Shown here one piece after another: positions 1 to 9,108 of a DNA stretch of 54,278 nucleotides (position 1 is the stretch's first letter; every line of letters starts with the position of its first letter). The position numbers were made by a program, and so were the translations under genes. This DNA comes from Hyphomicrobiales bacterium (GTDB lineage Bacteria > Pseudomonadota > Alphaproteobacteria > Rhizobiales > Aestuariivirgaceae): positions 1 to 54,278 of the forward strand of contig JANYHN010000009.1 of assembly GCA_025359045.1 (NCBI GenBank), read 5' to 3'. The notes under the pieces were generated by a model. The model saw only the letters and a program-made list of their open reading frames with translations. It did not search any database and was not told the origin of the DNA.

Positions 1-453
1 AAATTTTCGGGCTTTAGTTAGCAACACCCGCACAGATTCATACTCGCGCACTGAGTTCACAAGTTTCTCAGATAGATTATGCAGCACAACACGGCCAAAC
101 TCTGGATATTCTTTGGCTACGCGTAAGAACAATTCATGGCTAATACGAGCCGTTGATACAATGTCGAGAGCCTTAGCTGTGAGCGTGCTGGGATTACCGC
201 CAATCATCGCAACTTCACCAAGCAGCGATCCGGGCTCAGCCCGACCGATGCTCTGGCCAGATCTCCGCAAATCAACACTGCCGTTTAGGACGAAAAATGC
301 GGCACGCACCTTCTTATCTTCAATCAAGATTTCTTCGCCGACAGAAAATTCTTGTCGCTCAGCCGCAAAGGCCATGATCTGCAAAGGCACAGATTCGCAT
401 TCCCTAAAAATTGGGATTTGGCGCAATGTTTCAGCATCTGCCCGAACACTCAT
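1..453 (-). CDS. cyclic nucleotide-binding domain protein (CpkA-like), 3' end cut by window
   Basis: The reading frame is open from an ATG at 453 to the window edge (151 codons, no stop seen), so the C-terminus is missing. The protein carries a Crp/Fnr-type cyclic-nucleotide-binding beta-roll: a start like 'LRQIPIFRECE', then a phosphate-binding-cassette-like stretch 'GSLLGEVAMIGG' around residues 80-91. No helix-turn-helix is visible in the part present. It lies downstream of, and co-directional with, the OmpR-type regulator at 583-1269. In Brucella a cAMP-binding regulatory-subunit-like gene (cpkA) adjoins the regulator otpR, so the pairing here fits a conserved signalling unit; that link is from recalled knowledge. 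The ligand cannot be told from sequence. Confidence 0.8.
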   Translation of the reverse strand, partial: MSVRADAETLRQIPIFRECESVPLQIMAFAAERQEFSVGEEILIEDKKVRAAFFVLNGSVDLRRSGQSIGRAEPGSLLGEVAMIGGNPSTLTAKALDIVSTARISHELFLRVAKEYPEFGRVVLHNLSEKLVNSVREYESVRVLLTKARKF

Positions 454-477
454 GCCCGATTTTGCCCCTTTGGAACG

Positions 478-503
478 TTTTGATTTTTCGCGAAAAATCA
501 AAA
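478..503. repeat. perfect 26-bp palindrome between response regulator and CNB gene
   Basis: Two 13-base arms (478-490 and 491-503) are exact reverse complements, centred on CGCG with A/T-rich arms. It lies 25 bases upstream of the CNB start codon and about 80 bases past the regulator stop. It could be an operator or a weak bidirectional terminator; the low G+C of the arms favours a protein-binding site, but this is inference. Confidence 0.55.
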
Positions 504-582
504 TCGCCTTGATACATTATTTTAATCAACTTTTCGAATTGCGCGAATCAGCACTCTCTTTGACTGCGATTGGCGGTTTAAA

Positions 583-1269
583 TCAAGGGACGAGCTTATA
601 GCCGCCACCTTCTGTCACCAGAATCTCGGCATGAGCAGGGTCGCGCTCAATCTTCTGCCTGAGGCGATAAATATGCGTTTCAAGGGTATGGGTCGAAACA
701 CCGGCATTATAACCCCATACATCTTGCAGGAGGGTCTCGCGGCTCATGCTTTGTTCGCCCGAGCGGTAGAGGAACTTAATGATTGAGGTTTCTTTTTCAG
801 TCAGCCTGATTTTCTTATTGTCATCGCGAATAAGAACTTTGCTGGCGGGCTTAAAGACATAAGGTCCGATTTGAAAAACTGCATCTTCGCTATGCTCATG
901 CTGACGTAAATGCGACCTTATGCGTGCTAGGAGAACAGCAAACCGGAATGGCTTGGTCACATAATCATTGGCTCCGGAATCAAGGCCCAAAATCGTATCT
1001 GAGTCTGATCCTTGTGCAGTGAGCATCACGATTGGCCCTTTAAAGCCATTGCGCCGCATAATTTTACAGGCCTCACGCCCATCCATATCAGGCAGATTGA
1101 CGTCGAGAATGACGATATCTGCGTGATCGGCTTTGAGTGATTTTACGCCGGCCGTCGCCGTAGCCGCATCTGTCACCACAAATTCATCGTGCAGGCTAAA
1201 TTGCTCTTTCAATGTCTCGCGCAACATATCATCATCATCAACAATTAGTATCTTCTTGGTCGTAGACAT
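583..1269 (-). CDS. cenR: OmpR-family response regulator, CenR/OtpR-like
   Basis: The 228-residue protein has an N-terminal receiver domain with an acidic cluster (Asp11-Asp14), phospho-acceptor Asp56 in 'VILDVNLPD', Thr84 and Lys106 ('YVTKPF'). A C-terminal winged-helix DNA-binding domain (about residues 130-228) ends in 'LETHIYRLRQKIE' and 'GGGYKLVP', typical of OmpR/PhoB regulators. The overall sequence matches my memory of the alphaproteobacterial CenR/OtpR group, which controls cell-envelope genes. The partner kinase (CenK) is not next to it. The CNB gene downstream is on the same strand and may be co-transcribed. The symbol is a family-level assignment; another OmpR member of this order is possible. 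Confidence 0.75.
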   Translation of the reverse strand: MSTTKKILIVDDDDMLRETLKEQFSLHDEFVVTDAATATAGVKSLKADHADIVILDVNLPDMDGREACKIMRRNGFKGPIVMLTAQGSDSDTILGLDSGANDYVTKPFRFAVLLARIRSHLRQHEHSEDAVFQIGPYVFKPASKVLIRDDNKKIRLTEKETSIIKFLYRSGEQSMSRETLLQDVWGYNAGVSTHTLETHIYRLRQKIERDPAHAEILVTEGGGYKLVP

Positions 1270-1356
1270 TTTTTCTGGTCTCGCAATTTCAATTTGGAGT
1301 GAAATTCATGTTATGCTCATTGCCCGAAGCAAGCCAAGCGGACAACACAACTCACC

Positions 1357-1893
1357 GTGAGCAAAATCATAACACATCTTCACATTCGCGCGATTAACGC
1401 GTGTTCGCTCCGGGGCATCTTAACACTGGGAACCACTAGGTTTCCATGCCAATTAGGAAAGACGGGGCGACGCTTCCGCAAACGCGAGGGCGACGGGGCC
1501 AGCCCTGTGGGCGCATTTAAACTGGAACAGCTCTACTATCGGTCAGACAAAATGATGCGGCCAAGATCAAGATTGAAATCACGTCCCCTTTCAAGAACCT
1601 ACGGTTGGTGCGACACACCGAGTCATTTTGCCTATAATCGCCTTGTAAAACTGCCATTTAGTGCAAGTCATGAAAAACTTTGGCGGAACGATAATGCTTA
1701 CGATCTCGTGATTTCAACTAACCACAATCAGCATCCACGCATCAGAGGTTTTGGCAGTGCAATTTTCTTGCATGTGATAAATGGAACGAAAGGCACCGAA
1801 GGCTGCATCGCACTCTCGGAAAAACATTTGCGCATGGTGCTTGGACGCTGCACGAAGGATACGCGTCTCGTCATCTGGCCTAACCCGCGATAA
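1357..1893 (+). CDS. L,D-transpeptidase (YkuD) family protein
   Basis: The 178-residue protein ends with the YkuD catalytic signature: His139 in '[17 protein letters not shown]' and nucleophile Cys150. Enzymes of this family make 3-3 cross-links in peptidoglycan or attach proteins to it. The short form, with '[16 protein letters not shown]' near the start, matches the small stand-alone YkuD proteins common in alphaproteobacteria. No signal peptide is evident at this GTG start, so export is uncertain. It is divergent from the response regulator across an 87-bp gap that must hold both promoters. Its 3' end overlaps the convergent yggS gene by 14 bases. Confidence 0.85.
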   Translation: MSKIITHLHIRAINACSLRGILTLGTTRFPCQLGKTGRRFRKREGDGASPVGAFKLEQLYYRSDKMMRPRSRLKSRPLSRTYGWCDTPSHFAYNRLVKLPFSASHEKLWRNDNAYDLVISTNHNQHPRIRGFGSAIFLHVINGTKGTEGCIALSEKHLRMVLGRCTKDTRLVIWPNPR

Positions 1894-2560
1894 TTTTCGG
1901 CCTTGTTCCAAAAATCGCTGATCCAACCCGCACGCAAGTAGCGCCTTCCTCAATAGCAGTCTCAAAATCACTACTCATACCCATCGAAACCATGGGCAGT
2001 TGGTAGGTCTGGGCCATATCTTTGAGCATCCTAAAATGTGGCCTTGGTTCATCTTCAACAGGGGGAATGCACATAAACCCCTGCATATGAGAAGCAAGCT
2101 GTTCACGGCAGAGATCCATAATTTGCCCCAGTTCTTCCGGAAGAACACCAGCTTTTTGAGATTCTCGCCCTGTATTTACTTGTACCAGCAACTTGGTACT
2201 GGCGGCCTGTGTTTTTATTTCTTTTGCCAGAGCAGCAACGAGTTTGGGTCTATCAACAGTTTGAATAACATCGAACAACTGAACCGCCTCAGATACTTTG
2301 TTACTCTGAAGCGGGCCAATCAGATGGAGCTCTATACCCTGATATTTCTGGCGCAACTCTGGCCATTTTTTCTGTGCTTCTTGCACGCGGTTTTCCCCAA
2401 AGACCCGGTGGCCGGCATCCAAGATTGGAATGATATCTTCCGCTTCAAAGGTCTTGCTAACAGCAATAAGCGTCACTTCGATTTGCTTTCGCCCAGCCTT
2501 GTTCGCCGCTCTTGCGATACGCTCTTTAACCAAAGCCAGTTGATCTTGTGATTGGGTCAT
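1880..2560 (-). CDS. yggS: YggS/PROSC family pyridoxal-phosphate homeostasis protein
   Basis: This is a single-domain PLP-binding TIM-barrel protein. The PLP lysine is in 'LIAVSKTF' (Lys36 with this start), followed by '[14 protein letters not shown]' and the C-terminal '[16 protein letters not shown]' and '[11 protein letters not shown]', all hallmarks of the family. The role is binding and buffering of PLP, not catalysis. The frame opens further upstream at a TTG (2599), but the ATG at 2560 has an AAAGG-type ribosome site and gives the usual length (226 residues). It is divergent from leuS. Confidence 0.9.
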   Translation of the reverse strand: MTQSQDQLALVKERIARAANKAGRKQIEVTLIAVSKTFEAEDIIPILDAGHRVFGENRVQEAQKKWPELRQKYQGIELHLIGPLQSNKVSEAVQLFDVIQTVDRPKLVAALAKEIKTQAASTKLLVQVNTGRESQKAGVLPEELGQIMDLCREQLASHMQGFMCIPPVEDEPRPHFRMLKDMAQTYQLPMVSMGMSSDFETAIEEGATCVRVGSAIFGTRPKIIAG

Positions 2561-2646
2561 TTGATCAGCCTTTATGACTACGCTTGCGGCACTTTTCAAG
2601 GACTGGTACGGGAGTGCAATTGATTTTGAATTAAAAGGAATTTGGC

Positions 2647-5235
2647 GTGGCCGCTGAGAGATACAACCACCGGGAAGTTGAACCCCAATGGCAGAAATTT
2701 TGGACAGAAAGTAGGTCCTTTGAGGCCAATGAAGATGTTTCGCGCCCGAAATATTACGTGCTTGAAATGTTTCCCTATCCCTCAGGTCGCATCCACATGG
2801 GCCATGTGCGCAATTATACGATGGGCGACGTAATTGCGCGATTTAGGCGTGCTTGTGGTTATAATGTTCTGCACCCAATGGGTTGGGATGCCTTTGGCAT
2901 GCCTGCAGAAAATGCTGCGATTGAGCGTGGCATACATCCTAAATCTTGGACCTATGAAAACATCGCGGCCATGCGTAAGCAACTTAAATCGATGGGCTTG
3001 GCCATTGATTGGTCACGTGAATTCGCAACATGTGACCCATCCTATTATCGCCACGAACAAGCAATGTTCATCGATTTCATGGACGCAGATTTGGTTGAGC
3101 GGCGTGTTTCATTGGTAAATTGGGATCCTGTTGATCAAACTGTTTTGGCCAACGAGCAAGTGATTGACGGCAAGGGCTGGCGTTCTGGCGCGGCTGTTGA
3201 AAAACGTGAGTTGGCTCAGTGGTTCCTGAAAATCACGGCTTATGGCGATGAACTTCTGAGCGCTCTGGACGGCCTCGAGAAATGGCCGGAAAAAGTGCGC
3301 TTGATGCAGAAAAATTGGATCGGCCGTTCTGAAGGCTTGCGCTTTACATTCGATCTGGAAGATGCGGCAGGTAAAAAGCGCGACCAGGGATTGACCGTTT
3401 ATACGACGCGTCACGACACGATTTTTGGTGCAAGCTTCTGCGCTGTTTCAGCTGATCATCCACTCGCTAAGGAAATTGCAGAGTCGAATGAAGATGTAGC
3501 GGCCTTCCGGAAAGAAGTTGCTGCACTTGGGACCAGTGAAGAGACTATTGAACGCGCCGAAAAGCGCGGCTGTGCTTTAGGTGTGTTTGCATGTCATCCG
3601 TTCAATCCAAATGTGAAGTTACCTGTTTATGCAGCCAACTTCGTTTTGATGGGTTATGGTGAGGGTGCTATTTTTGGCTGCCCAGCCCATGATCAGCGTG
3701 ACTGGGATTTTGCAACAAAATACAATTTGCCGATCTTACCAGTTGTGGCCCCGCGTGGAATAGCTTCTCGAGTCATAGGCGACGCGCCCTATCTCGAAAA
3801 AGACAGTGATGATTGTGTGTTAGTGAACTCACAATTCTTAGACGGCATGAACGTCGAACAAGCTAAGGCAGAAGTCGCCAGGCGCATGAAAGACTCTGGC
3901 CGCGGTGAAATACGGGTCAATTTTCGCTTGCGTGACTGGGGTGTATCGCGCCAGCGTTATTGGGGTTGTCCCATTCCGGTCGTGCACTGCAAAGATTGTG
4001 GTATTGTTCCCGTGCCTAAATCTCAATTGCCAGTCGAGCTTCCGGACGATGTGAAGTTTGACAAGCCGGGCAATCCGCTTTTACATCACCCAACTTGGAA
4101 GCATGTTAATTGCCCGAAATGCAATGAACCTGCCGAGCGGGAAACCGATACCTTCGATACTTTTATTGATTCCTCTTGGTATTATGCACGCTTCGCCTCG
4201 CCGCATGCATCAATCCCGGTTGATCAAGATGCTTCAAAATATTGGCTGCCCGTTGATCAATATATTGGCGGCGTTGAGCATGCAATTTTACATCTGCTTT
4301 ATTCGCGCTTTTATGCAAGAGCCATGGTGAAGACTGGTCATTTGCAAGTTAAGGAACCTTTCGAAAGTTTGTTCACCCAAGGCATGGTCATTCATGAAAC
4401 GTTTAGAACCAAAGCCGGTGAGTGGGTTTTGCCATCTGATGCCGTGACGAAGGATGGTGCTTGGGTTCATGGAACTTCGGGCGAGCCGCTGGAATTGGGC
4501 GGTGTTGAAAAAATGTCAAAGTCCAAAAAGAATGTCGTCGATCCAGATACGATCATTGCATCTTATGGGGCAGATACTGCAAGGTGGTTTATGTTGTCTG
4601 ATACGCCGCCGGAACGCGACATTCAGTGGACAGAGGCTGGTGCGGAAGGGTCTTGGCGATTTACGCAAAAAATTTGGCGTTTGATAAATGATATTGTGGC
4701 AATACCTGCCCACCCCGTTTCAATGGATGAGCAGGGTTTGGCATTGCGCCGAATTTCCCACAGAACAGTTGCTGCCGTCACTGATGATTTGAACAATCTG
4801 CGATTTAATCGTGCCATCGCCCGCATTTATGAGTTAGCCAATGCTATTGGCCAGTCCCTGCAAACAGCCAACAAGTCTTTTGCTTTAAATGGAGCGTTGC
4901 ACGAGGCCGGATCATTCTTAGTTTTACTGATGGCTCCAATGATGCCACATTTAGCTGAAGAGTCTTGGAAATTGCTTGGTCAACAATCGGCTGTTGTTGA
5001 TACGCGCTGGCCCTTGGTTGATGCAGGATTAGTGGCTGTTGACGAAGTGACCATTGCCGTTCAGATTAACGGCAAGCGTAGGGACGAATTAACTGTGGCA
5101 AAAGGTCAAGATCGGAGTGCAGTAGAAGCAGCGGCATTGGGGTTAGCTTCCATTACTCGGTTGCTCGAAGGTAAAGCGATAAAGAAGGTTATTGTTGTTC
5201 CCGACCGTATTATAAACATCGTGTGCGAGGGCTAA
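2647..5235 (+). CDS. leuS: leucyl-tRNA synthetase
   Basis: This class I aminoacyl-tRNA synthetase of 862 residues charges tRNA-Leu. Visible are the HIGH motif in '[16 protein letters not shown]' near residue 45, the editing (CP1) domain with '[12 protein letters not shown]' around residue 257, the zinc-ribbon-like 'CKDCG' and 'CPKCN' pairs, and KMSKS at residues 622-626. Length is normal for bacterial LeuS. The start is GTG with AAGGA six bases upstream. It is immediately followed by lptE and holA (0 and 9 bases between), the conserved alphaproteobacterial order. Confidence 0.98.
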   Translation: MAAERYNHREVEPQWQKFWTESRSFEANEDVSRPKYYVLEMFPYPSGRIHMGHVRNYTMGDVIARFRRACGYNVLHPMGWDAFGMPAENAAIERGIHPKSWTYENIAAMRKQLKSMGLAIDWSREFATCDPSYYRHEQAMFIDFMDADLVERRVSLVNWDPVDQTVLANEQVIDGKGWRSGAAVEKRELAQWFLKITAYGDELLSALDGLEKWPEKVRLMQKNWIGRSEGLRFTFDLEDAAGKKRDQGLTVYTTRHDTIFGASFCAVSADHPLAKEIAESNEDVAAFRKEVAALGTSEETIERAEKRGCALGVFACHPFNPNVKLPVYAANFVLMGYGEGAIFGCPAHDQRDWDFATKYNLPILPVVAPRGIASRVIGDAPYLEKDSDDCVLVNSQFLDGMNVEQAKAEVARRMKDSGRGEIRVNFRLRDWGVSRQRYWGCPIPVVHCKDCGIVPVPKSQLPVELPDDVKFDKPGNPLLHHPTWKHVNCPKCNEPAERETDTFDTFIDSSWYYARFASPHASIPVDQDASKYWLPVDQYIGGVEHAILHLLYSRFYARAMVKTGHLQVKEPFESLFTQGMVIHETFRTKAGEWVLPSDAVTKDGAWVHGTSGEPLELGGVEKMSKSKKNVVDPDTIIASYGADTARWFMLSDTPPERDIQWTEAGAEGSWRFTQKIWRLINDIVAIPAHPVSMDEQGLALRRISHRTVAAVTDDLNNLRFNRAIARIYELANAIGQSLQTANKSFALNGALHEAGSFLVLLMAPMMPHLAEESWKLLGQQSAVVDTRWPLVDAGLVAVDEVTIAVQINGKRRDELTVAKGQDRSAVEAAALGLASITRLLEGKAIKKVIVVPDRIINIVCEG

Positions 5236-5733
5236 TTGCGGATACCAATCTCGATAGTTATGTGTCTTTGCCTGTACTTCATGACAGGTTGCGCATCCTA
5301 TCGCCCACTCTATGGTAAAGGTCCGACAGGCGAAGGCGTAACATCGTCTCTGGCAGCGGTCGCAGTTCCTGAACAACACACCAGGAGCGCTCAATTGGTG
5401 CGCAACGAACTGCTTAATAGTATGGGCTCTGCTCCAGTTAGGTTTTTGTTGAAAATGGTCGTCACCGAGAAGGTGATTGACGTATCGACGCTCTCTGCCT
5501 CTAATCTCCACAGGAAGCGATTCAATTTGGCCGTCCATTATGAATTGATGAATATGTCTTCCGGTGCAATTTCGAGTTCTGGTGACAGCTTTTCCAATGT
5601 GCCTTTTGACACTGTGCGCCAACCGGTTGCTGATTTACAGGCGGCGAATAATGCAATGGAACGTGCGGCGCAAGAAGTTGGGCAGGATTTGCGCCAACGC
5701 GTAGCGGCTTATTTTGCTGATCATCCGATTTGA
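5236..5733 (+). CDS. lptE: LPS-assembly lipoprotein LptE
   Basis: The 165-residue protein has a short hydrophobic signal ending in a lipobox 'FMTGC' with lipidated Cys19, followed by 'YRPLYG', typical of alphaproteobacterial LptE. LptE is the outer-membrane lipoprotein that plugs LptD, which inserts lipopolysaccharide. The start codon is TTG, directly abutting the leuS stop, with GAGG five bases upstream inside leuS. Its position between leuS and holA is the standard neighbourhood and strengthens the call, since the family itself is weakly conserved. Confidence 0.9.
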   Translation: MRIPISIVMCLCLYFMTGCASYRPLYGKGPTGEGVTSSLAAVAVPEQHTRSAQLVRNELLNSMGSAPVRFLLKMVVTEKVIDVSTLSASNLHRKRFNLAVHYELMNMSSGAISSSGDSFSNVPFDTVRQPVADLQAANNAMERAAQEVGQDLRQRVAAYFADHPI

Positions 5734-5742
5734 GTTATTCAA

Positions 5743-6777
5743 TTGACCGTCCTCCGCGAAGAAGGCTTTGAGCAATTTCTGAAACGCCAGATTGGATCAA
5801 TGAACGGCGTTCTTGTTCACGGTGCTGATAGCGCCGCTGTTGCAAGCTTTGGACGACAGGTTGTCAGAACAATAGTTGGCGGTGGCGGTGATGCAGAACG
5901 GTTTGACGCAAGTATTCTGAAGGAAGGTTCTGGCCGCATTCATGATGAATTCTATTCATTGTCACTTCTTGGCGACCGGAGAGTTCTTTGGATTGACGAT
6001 GTAGGAGATGCCAACCTTAAAGCACTCTTCGAGATTATCACATCAGGTCATTCGGCAAATTTTCTTTTCCTGAGTGCGGATAGCTTAGCAAAAACTTCAA
6101 AGCTACGATTGGCGTGTGAGGAGGCTTCGAAATTTGGGGCTCTCGCACTCTATGAAGAAGGAATAGAAGCGGTTCGTAATCGTCTTGGAACTCTGATTTC
6201 AAAAGCAGGTTTGAAATGGGATGAAGGTGCAGAAGAAACATTTCTTGAAATCGTAGGAATTGATCGCAGTTTTGTGACCCAAGAATGTGAAAAGCTTGCG
6301 CTTTACTGTCTAGGTCAGACGATGGTTACGAGCGCTGATGTATTGGCAGCTTGTGGTGACACAGCGTCATCAAGCTCTGATAGTTTAATCGACGCAATGT
6401 TGATGGGAGATCTTGAATTAGTTGATCGGATGTTCGGTAATTTGGATAGCGATACAGGTGGACAGCGCATGATCCTGACTTCGACTATTTCGCATCTCGT
6501 AAGGCTGCAGGAATTGCGGGGTATCATGGATGGTGGCGCCAATGCCGACAGCGTAGTTCGTAGCGCAAGGCCTCCGATATTTTTTAAAAGACAATCAGCC
6601 ATGGTTTCGCAGCTACGCAAGTTCGATGCCGCAGAACTTATGTCTATGCAACAATCTTTGGCAGCAGCAACATTTCAAAGCCGTAAAAATGCTGATCTGG
6701 CCGATGCAATAACCAGCCGTGCACTTCTATCGTTGGCGCGGCTCGCGCGGTCTAAATCAAACGACTTGCGCAGTTAG
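5743..6777 (+). CDS. holA: DNA polymerase III delta subunit
   Basis: The 344-residue protein matches HolA in length and layout: an N-terminal 'GVLVHGADSAAV' (degenerate P-loop region), 'GDRRVLWIDDV' around residue 82, and a helical C-terminal third. The delta subunit opens the sliding clamp within the clamp loader. The start is TTG, nine bases after lptE. The 3' end overlaps the convergent parB by 21 bases, so this marks the junction between the leftward origin block and the leuS operon. Confidence 0.93.
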   Translation: MTVLREEGFEQFLKRQIGSMNGVLVHGADSAAVASFGRQVVRTIVGGGGDAERFDASILKEGSGRIHDEFYSLSLLGDRRVLWIDDVGDANLKALFEIITSGHSANFLFLSADSLAKTSKLRLACEEASKFGALALYEEGIEAVRNRLGTLISKAGLKWDEGAEETFLEIVGIDRSFVTQECEKLALYCLGQTMVTSADVLAACGDTASSSSDSLIDAMLMGDLELVDRMFGNLDSDTGGQRMILTSTISHLVRLQELRGIMDGGANADSVVRSARPPIFFKRQSAMVSQLRKFDAAELMSMQQSLAAATFQSRKNADLADAITSRALLSLARLARSKSNDLRS

Positions 6778-7626
6778 TTTGCGGATCACAACATCAAGCT
6801 GATCGAGTGATTTGTAATTGATCAACACCGATCCTCCGCCGGAGTTCTTGTGCTTAATTGAGGTGCTGAGACCAAGCGCTTCTGTCAATGACTTTTCAAG
6901 CGCGCGCGTATCAGCATCTTTTTCTGAAGCGTAGGACTTGATCTCTGGCGCTACTGAATTTTTTCGCGCAAGTTCCTCTGCTTCACGCACAGTCAAACCA
7001 AGCTTTATAATTTGATCAGCCATTTCGGCAGGATATTCAGTAGCCACGAGTGACCGCGCATGACCAGCGGTTAACTTTCCATTTTCAATTTGGCTTTGAA
7101 TAGCTTCAGGCAAACTCAGCAATCGCATCGTGTTAGCAATATGACTGCGGCTCTTACCGATTGAGTCCGCAAGTTGTTGCTGCGTGTAATTATATTGATC
7201 CATCAGCTGACGGTAAGCCCGCGCCTCCTCCAAGGCATTGAGGTCGCTGCGCTGAATGTTTTCGATGAGCGCGATTTCAAGTGTTTCGCGATCATCCAAT
7301 TCACGAATGAGAACTGGCAACTCATGAATGCCCGCACGTTGACTGGCACGCCAACGCCGTTCACCAGCGACAATTTCAAACGAGCCATCCGCACGAGGAC
7401 GCACCACCAAGGGCTGAAGCAAACCCTTATCCTTAAGAGATTTAGCGAGGCTCTCCAAATCTTCTTCCGCAAAATGCTTGCGTGGGTTGTTTGGGTTAGG
7501 ATGAAGCAGTTCAACTGGAACATGCCGGAGGCTGCGCGCATCTTGCACAACTGCCTCTTCCGATGTGTCATCGCCAATCAAAGCCGCGAGGCCGCGTCCG
7601 AGTCTACGTTTTTGAACCTGAGTCAT
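6757..7626 (-). CDS. parB: chromosome-partitioning protein ParB
   Basis: The 289-residue protein starts 'RRLGRGLAALIGD', the conserved N-terminal tail that stimulates ParA. It then has the CTP-binding segment 'GERRWRASQRAG' (about residues 88-99), the 'IENIQRSDLNALEEA' block, a helix-turn-helix 'TQQQLADSIGKSRSHIANT', and a C-terminal dimerisation region. ParB loads on parS and spreads as a CTP-dependent clamp. Two parS-like sites lie close by (9054-9069 and 11042-11057). It is the last gene of the leftward origin operon and follows parA after 52 bases. Confidence 0.97.
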   Translation of the reverse strand: MTQVQKRRLGRGLAALIGDDTSEEAVVQDARSLRHVPVELLHPNPNNPRKHFAEEDLESLAKSLKDKGLLQPLVVRPRADGSFEIVAGERRWRASQRAGIHELPVLIRELDDRETLEIALIENIQRSDLNALEEARAYRQLMDQYNYTQQQLADSIGKSRSHIANTMRLLSLPEAIQSQIENGKLTAGHARSLVATEYPAEMADQIIKLGLTVREAEELARKNSVAPEIKSYASEKDADTRALEKSLTEALGLSTSIKHKNSGGGSVLINYKSLDQLDVVIRKLTAQVV

Positions 7627-7678
7627 GATTAATATCCTGTCTATTTCTTTGGCTCAGATTGTTTCTGTACCGAATCGA

Positions 7679-8491
7679 TTATGCTGCACGTAATTCTCGT
7701 TCTCTTTTAATCACTTCCGACGCAAGCTTAATGTAGGCCTGCGACCCTACGCAGGTATGATCATAAAGTAAGACTGGCTTACCATAAGATGGCGCTTCTG
7801 AAATACGAACATTGCGCGGGATGACAGTTTGGTAGACTTTGTCCCCAAGAACTTCGCGCACATCAGCGGCAACTTGGTCTGAAAGACTGTTGCGCTTGTC
7901 AAACATGGTTAACACAACGCCTTGGATGATCAGGCGCGGGTTAAGGGTGGCACGAACCCTTTCCACAGTTTTGAGAAGTTGGCTTAAACCTTCAAGTGCA
8001 AAGAATTCACATTGCAGAGGAACCAGAATAGCGTCTGCAGCTGTCAGCGAGTTGATAGTCAAAAGATTCAGGGATGGTGGGCAATCAACCAGAATATATG
8101 TATAGTTCCGATGAGCAAGTTTTTGCATGCGACCAATTGCATCCGCAAGGCGGTGCGTTTTGCGATCAAGATCCGACAGTTCGATTTCAGCGCCCAGCAG
8201 ATCAATTGTTGCGGGTACGCAATGAAGCCTTGGTATGGCCGAATCGACGATCACCAGGTCAAGCTCAGCCTCGCCAATCAACACATGGTATGACGATTTT
8301 TGATTTTGCCGCCTGGCAATACCAAGTCCGGTGCTGGCATTACCTTGCGGATCTAGGTCGATGACCAAAACAGATTCACCAACTGCAGCAAGCGCTGTTC
8401 CCAAATTGATAGCTGTCGTTGTTTTGCCTACGCCACCCTTTTGGTTGGCGACAGCGAGAATACGGGGTGCTTGGGCTCCGATGCTAAACAT
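7679..8491 (-). CDS. parA: chromosome-partitioning ATPase ParA
   Basis: The 270-residue protein is a deviant Walker-A ATPase: 'NQKGGVGKTTTAINLG' near residue 17, 'VLVIDLDPQGNASTGLG', and Walker B 'YILVDCPPSLNLLT'. It lacks the N-terminal DNA-binding extension of plasmid ParA, as expected of the chromosomal type. ParA forms the nucleoid gradient that pulls ParB-parS complexes. The start overlaps the rsmG stop by 8 bases, so translation is probably coupled. Confidence 0.97.
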   Translation of the reverse strand: MFSIGAQAPRILAVANQKGGVGKTTTAINLGTALAAVGESVLVIDLDPQGNASTGLGIARRQNQKSSYHVLIGEAELDLVIVDSAIPRLHCVPATIDLLGAEIELSDLDRKTHRLADAIGRMQKLAHRNYTYILVDCPPSLNLLTINSLTAADAILVPLQCEFFALEGLSQLLKTVERVRATLNPRLIIQGVVLTMFDKRNSLSDQVAADVREVLGDKVYQTVIPRNVRISEAPSYGKPVLLYDHTCVGSQAYIKLASEVIKRERELRAA

Positions 8492-9107
8492 GGGCGATCT
8501 CCTTGATCTCCAAGATCACAGACTGCGAATCGGTAACACTTGGATGCATATCATACGCTATTTTCCAAGATTTAGCAGCTTCAGCGAGTTCATTGTGGCA
8601 TTCTTGACCCTTGTGGAAAACTGCTTTGGCTCCGCGCCGCATAAAGGGTTCAGCAAGGCAAAGCAGCAATGGCATTGGTGCAAATGCGCGTGCCGTAACG
8701 ACTTGCACGTCCGGCATATTGGGTGGCGCCTGCATTGACTCCAGCCTTTGCCGATGTACGCTTCCCTTGATTTTCATATGCCTCAAAGCTTCTTGCAGGA
8801 AAGCCGTTTTTTTCGTGTTCGACTCATAGAAATGAACTTCAGCTTCTTGCGTCGCAGCCAAGACCAAACCAGGAAACCCACCGCCAGAGCCGAGATCAGC
8901 GATTGCTTTTGTGTTTTTTGGTATCAGGGGCAAGATTTGCAAACTATCAACGATATGTCTGCTCCAAAGATTCGGAATAGTAGCCGATGAGATCAGATTG
9001 ATGTGGGCCTGCCAGGTCAAAAGCAGCTTCTCGAGAGCAAATAAGCGCTCCAGTGATTCACGTGAAACACCAAATTTCTCGACCTCATCAAAACGCGGTA
9101 TTGCCAT
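8484..9107 (-). CDS. rsmG: 16S rRNA (guanine-N7) methyltransferase RsmG
   Basis: The 207-residue Rossmann methyltransferase has its SAM-binding motif in 'IADLGSGGGFPGLVLA' and the family segments 'FYESNTKKTAFL' and 'VVTARAFAPMP'. It methylates the 530-loop guanine of 16S rRNA (m7G527 in E. coli). It sits one base after mnmG and overlaps parA. A near-perfect parS site is embedded in its 5' coding part (9054-9069). Confidence 0.96.
   Translation of the reverse strand: MAIPRFDEVEKFGVSRESLERLFALEKLLLTWQAHINLISSATIPNLWSRHIVDSLQILPLIPKNTKAIADLGSGGGFPGLVLAATQEAEVHFYESNTKKTAFLQEALRHMKIKGSVHRQRLESMQAPPNMPDVQVVTARAFAPMPLLLCLAEPFMRRGAKAVFHKGQECHNELAEAAKSWKIAYDMHPSVTDSQSVILEIKEIAHV
9054..9069. promoter_or_regulatory. 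parS-like ParB-binding site 1
   Basis: The 16 bases TGATTCACGTGAAACA differ at one position from the bacterial parS consensus TGTTTCACGTGAAACA. The site lies inside the start of rsmG, 1.4 kb from parB. Its place beside parAB and the origin is where chromosomal parS clusters are normally found. Binding is inferred from the match. Confidence 0.85.
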
Positions 9108-9108
9108 A

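Noticed and set aside
113..601. 162-codon plus-strand frame
   Set aside because: It lies opposite the cyclic-nucleotide-binding gene, whose product matches a known fold; the plus-strand product resembles nothing.
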